Assembly: GCF_022539505.1 (NCBI RefSeq)
Contig: NC_061510.1
Span: 277,532,330-277,596,329 of the forward strand
Length of the DNA stretch: 64,000 nt
Direction: 5' to 3'
Source: Lolium rigidum
Lineage: Eukaryota > Streptophyta > Magnoliopsida > Poales > Poaceae
Part shown: positions 58,672-64,000 of the stretch, piece by piece
How the letters are laid out: each line of letters opens with the position of its first letter
Position numbering within the stretch: the first letter of the stretch is position 1
Position numbers and translations under genes: made by a program
The notes under the pieces: generated by a model
Seen by the model: the letters and a program-made list of their open reading frames with translations, nothing else
Databases searched by the model: none
Told to the model about the DNA's origin: nothing

Positions 58672-58695
58672 AGTTGAGTCAATTTATTTAAATTG
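58672..58695 (+). mobile_element. Stowaway-type MITE, right half
   Basis: gttgagtcaatttatttaaa with ttggagggagtac is the inverted counterpart of 56574-56610. Confidence 0.6.
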
Positions 58696-58915
58696 GAGGG
58701 AGTACTACATTTTTTCCATAAAATTAAGTTTGACTTAACAAAACATACACTTAATTTTTTTTAGCTCAACATACACTTAATTATGGACGGATGGGATGTG
58801 TACTCGTGTTTCACGTATAGCTAGACAAAATAACTGTCGTCAGAAACAAAAGAAAAAAATTCTCAAAAAAAAAAGAAAGAAAAGAAAAAACTATACAACA
58901 CGGCTCCTCGACCTC

Positions 58916-58958
58916 AACCGGGTTCGTCTGTATCTCAAAGCAAAAACCGGGTTCGTCT
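58916..58958. mobile_element. Ultra-short LINE-tail insertion with direct repeats (site 4)
   Basis: Perfect 14-bp direct repeat AACCGGGTTCGTCT at 58916-58929 and 58945-58958 flanks gtatctcaaagcaaa, sharing TATCTCAAA with site 1. It lies at the 5' end of the PUX11-like gene. Confidence 0.6.
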
Positions 58959-58959
58959 C

Positions 58960-60015
58960 GGGCTGGCGTGCAGCCTCATCCTCCATAGCTCGAGTCGATC
59001 TCTCCCCTCCGCGACTCGTACTAGTCGGCTGCCGACCATCGCCGGTCCAAGAAGCCGCCTGCTCGTTGCCCACTCCGCCGCCCCGCTCGTCCTTCGATCT
59101 TCCCTCCTGCCGTACCCGGGATCCGGATCGACCTTCCTCTGTAAGTCAATTGGTCAGCACCACTCCCCCGCTGAGTTCTTGACCAATATTTCTGGCGACG
59201 GATTAGTTCCGCTCTTCTTTCCGAAAGGTTTCAGCAATCTGTTCTTGGGGGGCAGGGCGTAATTCCGCTGTTAGGTTAGATAAACCTCGAATCGGTACTG
59301 ACTCGCAGTAACTGACATGCGATTTGGATAGCTTGTGATGTGTTTGACGCGCTAGCTTGTGCTTGTGCGTGTACAGATTCAGCCGTCGGAGTTCCACCCT
59401 GTTCCTGATCGATCTTGATAGTACCGTCTGCTGATTTCTTGGTAAGCCCTGGTTGACCAGTCTCCAAATTCCGCTGAACTCTTGAGCTATCTTTCTGCTT
59501 CGGGTTTAGTTATTGGCTCCCTCCGTGCTTTTCCTCGATTAGATTACTACACATATTTGGCCTAGCTGGCCTTCGCGTACCACTTATTGCCAGTGATGTT
59601 TTACGATTCTGCGGTGCTCTTTGTGACCTCCTCAGTGTTCTTGGATGTATGATTTGACAGGGTGGAAAGGGACATTTAGGCAGCATAGGCCGTGGAAACA
59701 CATTTAGATTTGTGTTTGGTCACGAGAAGGAAATGTATATTTTTTTTAAGAGATTTTTCATTTAGTTCCATGGTGCACACTCTTGTTGTTATATTATTGG
59801 ATACACTTAATTGAATGGCCAACTAGATAATTGCCTTGTGCGTAACAATTAGGGAAGATTTTGTAGTTCCTCAAGAGGATGCGAAAAGAGAAGAAACTTT
59901 TTAGTGCAAATTCTTCAATTATGTTGGCATCACTATGTGTAAAGAGACAATTTTGAACTAAAATTTTCTTTGATTGATTTAATCAATGATACATTTTCTC
60001 TTTCTCTAACCGTAG
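58960..60015 (+). other. 5' UTR exon and first intron of the PUX11-like gene
   Basis: The first exon (start approximate) is CT-rich and GC-rich and ends at 59140 with donor GTAAGT. Intron 59141-60015 ends TCTAACCGTAG directly before the ATG. Upstream 58696-58915 is AT-rich and A/G-rich. Confidence 0.6.
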
Positions 60016-61342
60016 ATGGAAAATACAATTGATTCCTTGACGTACAAAGGTTCAATTCCAGAGGCAATTAATCAATCAAGAAGGGAGAAAAAACTCTTTG
60101 TAATCTACATATCAGGTAAGATTGTTGTTGAATTCAACTCTTGTAGCCATGTTATCTTTGTACTATTTTCTGATAGCCCAACAATGGTTGACAATATCCA
60201 TGATTCTTCTGCATAAGAAAATATGCTATCCAATACAATCCTGTATGGACTGATATTCTAGTGCTGGTTTAATATATCTGAAAGTAGTCCAGCCTATTGA
60301 TAAGACATTAATTGCTTCATTTCAGGTGAAGATGAGACCTCAAGTAGGATGGAACAGTTTACGTTGGTTGATGAACATGTGAGTTTCTTCAAACCTCCTT
60401 CGTTGCAAAAAAGATCATTTTCTTTTGTGGTAGTAAGTAGTAACATATTGTATTAGCAATTTTTTCGTGCAACCACTTATGTTTGTATTCGCAGGTGGCT
60501 GAGGTGATTAGCAGATGTTGCATATTCTTGCAACTAAAACATGGCAACGTTGATGCATTGCAATTTTCAGCTATCTGTATCCTTTTACACACACATTTGC
60601 CTTTTGATACCTTGCATCCTTTTTTCTGCTTTTTTGTTTGCTTTCGGTTTGTTTGGGGTGTACTCTGCACCTTCTTGGCTTTTTCTTCCAATACAATATG
60701 ACACACTCTTTGGGGCGTGTTCAAGAAAAAGATAATATGCTGATGATCACTCTGGATTAGCTGCGGGATCAACATCACATTCTTGCCTTAAAACTCCGGT
60801 ATCAAGTATTTGACAGTGTTTATCTAGTTTGCAATTATCTTCAATGGTGAAAAGTGTTTTTAATATGCTTAATTTAGAATTTACAACGTTACACCCCCAA
60901 GCACATCAGACTTGGTTTACTTGTCTTGGTACCTGTCATCGCTTCAGTATATTACTATATTTCCAGTTTTCTTTTTTACAGCTCAGCTATTTTGGTACTT
61001 AAATGGTCCCATCTTAGCATCCATGAAACATGTTTTGCATGGTAATGAAGAATATGCTGTTTCCTCATGTCTATAATCATTGTGCAGTTTTGTCCTTGAC
61101 TTTTTCTCAACCAGATCCACAGAAGTCTGTCCCAAGTGTATCTGTCGTTGGACTGAATGGTACTATGTTATGGAATCATGGTATGGATATATTAATACTT
61201 ACAATTTTCTGTGATGAAACTGTCTCTCGTTAAGTGGCTGTTCTGGACCAGTGCTTAATTGAGTCTTTTCGCAGAGGGGTATATTAGCCCTGAAGATCTT
61301 AAGGAAAACATTGAGAAGGCTTGGGCTTCCCTTCACCTGCAG
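60016..61342 (+). CDS. PUX11: PUX11-like UBX-domain protein, N-terminal UAS/thioredoxin-like part (incomplete)
   Basis: Five exons: 60016-60115, 60326-60378, 60495-60576, 61115-61180 and 61275-61342, total 369 nt, 123 residues, all GT-AG and in phase. The product starts MENTIDSLTYKGSIPEAI and continues KKLFVIYISGEDE, VAEVISRCCIFLQLKHGNVD, YPQKSVPSVSVVGLNGTMLW and YISPEDLKENIEKAWASLHL. This is the UAS (thioredoxin-like) domain of plant UBX proteins of the PUX11 type, which act as adaptors for the CDC48 ATPase. The UBX domain and the C-terminus should lie past 64000; after the donor at 61343 (GTATAA) no further exon is visible. A possible acceptor (ACATTTTCAG) is at 63986-63995. No break was seen. 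Confidence 0.85.
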
Positions 61343-64000
61343 GTATAAATTGCTGAAAATACAGACCATTCTTGAAGTTTACTGCAAGCTTGTTCTGTAG
61401 TTGTTTTCAGTTATTTTCATTTCTATATTTGCATTTTTTTATCACTTTGGGTAGCAGAGCCCACTTGAGAGTTAAGTCACTTACGACTCTGCCCTTCTCA
61501 CTGGAACAATATGTACATGCTTTTTTTTTGTTTGTATCCCATGCAAAAACGACTTGGTGCCCACGGTGCTGCATGTGCCCGCAGTGGCTGCTGCGGGATT
61601 CGCTTTGCGGTTCAAAATCTGATTGAGATGCTGTTGACCACTTCCACATGGGTGAGTTGTTAGCATCTGCTGCTGCGGGGTAATTGGGGTTCACTGTGAG
61701 GTTTTGGGGCGGGAAAGAGTCGCATTTCAGCGCCAACCTGTCACCTGTAGCGGGAGAAAATAATTTGGCGTGTACAATGACTGTTGGTGGCAAAATTTTC
61801 GATCAGCTTTTTCTTAGAAATCACTGCCCGTGATGGTGCTATCCAATGGTGCTATATATAGAGGGTGCAGTCAAAACAAGCATGACTACAAGACAATACC
61901 GAGAATCCATTATTAGCTCTAAGTATCACGTGAATTCTGGGCAACACATTAAAAAATGCACTTGTGGTAATGATTGCGCTGTGTCAAATCCTTGTCTACC
62001 TCCGGTGTACAATAATTGACAAGCAAAAAACTTGTGGGTGGTCATCATCTACCTCTGGCTACGGTTGCTCTTCCCTCTCATGGGGATGGCCGGGTCATTG
62101 AAGATGATTTTAACACTACAAAAGCTTGATTTAATCTGTATAAAAAGACCACCACATCATATTTGAACACAGTGGAAAACACCTAATTGAACATATTACG
62201 GTGTGCATCCAAGAAGGTCATATCATCTGTTCGCATAAAAGGATGTGATATCCTCTAGCAGAGTTATGAGCCTGTGTCTAGCACCATAGAAAATATGCAG
62301 CTAAATAGGCGTTGCCATAGTTCCAAGGGCCAACCAATCCCAGCGAGTAGTACTATCGCATGCTACACTTAAATCCGTCTAGGTCTGCAACAGGCCAGCT
62401 ATTGTCTTGGATGAACTATCGCATAGCATGGCAAGGGCCGGTGATTCCACAGATTTGAATATTTGAACGGGCCTCTATTATAGTGTGATGTAGCAGCCCA
62501 TGGATCCTCTTATTTGAATTCAAACAATAAGTTTTGACAGGCAGGGAAATGTGTCCGCCAACTGGTGGGTGCGCACGCACCCCCACCCCCTGGGCACCAA
62601 ATTGCCTCTATCCCATGTTTGCAACTTCACATGACTTACCTGTTATGTGTGTTGTTTCTAAGTGGGGCTCCTTGAAAGAGGTGTAACTATAGTGAGTAAC
62701 TACTATGATCTCTGTAGAAATGCTACTTGGGATATCAAGTTAACTAGTAAGACACCCATGCTACACTACAGAACTAAAAAACAACGTGAAACATAGTTTA
62801 CTCAAGTTATATGTCAAATTAATTCACCTGTATATTTTCTTTTATCGGCGATGGAGTAGAGACGGTAGCTTGCTGCTATGCTCGTAGGTTTGTATATTCG
62901 CTTTTGTCAGAGTCAAGAGGAAGAAGGCTAGAAAAAGAGTGATGGACGACCACGGACACGAATCTAAGTTGGAAAGATCTTCCATGATGAATCGAAATCT
63001 TATGGACCTAAACAGCTTCAGACACCAACTCTACAATGAGATGACGGTTTGCCTCAGTTTCTAGATCACGCACCTGAGCAGTACTGGAACCAACACTTTA
63101 AATAGCTAGTTAAGCTAGTGTTTTGATTGCTGATAGGATAGTGGAGAAATGGCAGGTGCCAAATGCTCCCATATAATTGCATCAATCTGATGTTAATCAA
63201 TCAATATCTAAGTAAATAACTTGTCCTTTTTAGAAAATGTAGTTAGTATTGTCCTTGTGTCAAGTCTTGGGGTAACGACAGAAAAATTAGGCTGCAAAAT
63301 AACTGGAAGTTGGAAAAAAAAAGTTGATCGTATGGAACCTAGAAATGCATCAGTTGAATTGTCATGTCATGACACTGCATGCTATAGCGGCTGTAATAGG
63401 CTCGTGTAGGTCATATCCAATTCTGAACTCTTAAGTCACTACAGCTGCACAAAGCAATACATCAGCTGCTTTAAGCTATAATGCGTTGATCTCGGCGTTG
63501 GTGAGGGTATACAAAGCTTCCTCTTCTAGTTTTTTTTGTTTTGATCAAACAATTTTCAAGTTCATAAGTTTAATTCAACTCCGCCACATGTCAAATGATC
63601 TGACTTTGTAAGCATATATAGATATAAATAGAACTGTGTGGTACAAATCTGTAGTTTGATTAATGTTCATGTGCATGTGTCAGAGAAAGTATATTAATCA
63701 ATCTGAGGATAGGAGATTCTTTTATTAAAATTCAGTCGAACTCATGAGTGATCTCACCTCCATATAGTTGCTTGAGATGCTGGTTCAGTAACAACCATCT
63801 GAGAGTGTTAAATTATATTCTTGTATGTTTAAGATTTATATTTGTGTTCTGTTACATCAAAATCTGACCTTTCTGATTGATCTGCGGGCAAACATATATT
63901 AGAGAAAAGGAATAAGAGTTGTCTTTCCTCACTGTATAAAATATTACTTACCTGTTACCATATGATCTGTGTTAGGATATCCTTTACATTTTCAGACTAG
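61343..64000 (+). other. Long intron of the PUX11-like gene, content unidentified
   Basis: About 2.65 kb without recognisable exons. 61440-61850 and 62510-62610 are more GC-rich and could be small insertions, but no terminal repeats or coding motifs are clear. Confidence 0.45.

Overview
The window is a plant nuclear segment, most likely from a large-genome grass of the Pooideae. The reasons are nested LTR retrotransposons, Stowaway-type MITEs, plant LINE remnants, a Cassandra-type 5S-bearing LTR and host genes with grass-like GC-rich first exons and GT-AG introns. It is mostly transposable elements. Two well-supported host genes lie at the right end.

Layout. 1-2655: a 70-bp tandem array, a small spliced gene candidate (647-1190), a 159-bp tandem repeat, and a block resembling a Mutator-like (MULE) end. 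2665-6812: a decayed MULE transposase on the minus strand with telomere-like and 48-bp repeats at its 3' side. 6813-32481: a Sirevirus-type Ty1-copia element on the minus strand (1.26-kb LTRs, TSD GGTTT) that split the MULE-like flank. Its integrase is in turn split by a non-autonomous LARD-like element (14252-27878, 5.85-kb LTRs, TSD CAAGC). 32590-35414: LINE remnants, one carrying an inserted Cassandra-like LTR. 35415-48301: a Tat-lineage Ty3-gypsy element on the plus strand (386-bp LTRs, TSD GTTGT), inserted in a LINE 3' end. Its gag-pol is broken many times, but its 3' half holds an antisense, six-exon gene with its own TATA box and no break that I can find. 49790-50052: a relic copia LTR plus primer site.

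52184-55859 (minus) is a complete seven-exon HINT3-type histidine-triad gene. 58960-61342 (plus) is the 5' part of a gene like plant UBX protein PUX11; it runs off the right edge. The two genes are head to head, separated by a MITE split by two head-to-head LINEs.

Most notable: (1) the intact antisense gene inside a dead Tat element; (2) four ultra-short LINE-tail insertions (12-17 bp), each flanked by 9-17-bp direct repeats; (3) a Sirevirus 3' gene with its own leader and a phase-correct intron; (4) clusters of a CCGGATAATCCGG palindrome through the Sirevirus non-coding DNA. All homology statements are from recognition by eye; no search was run.
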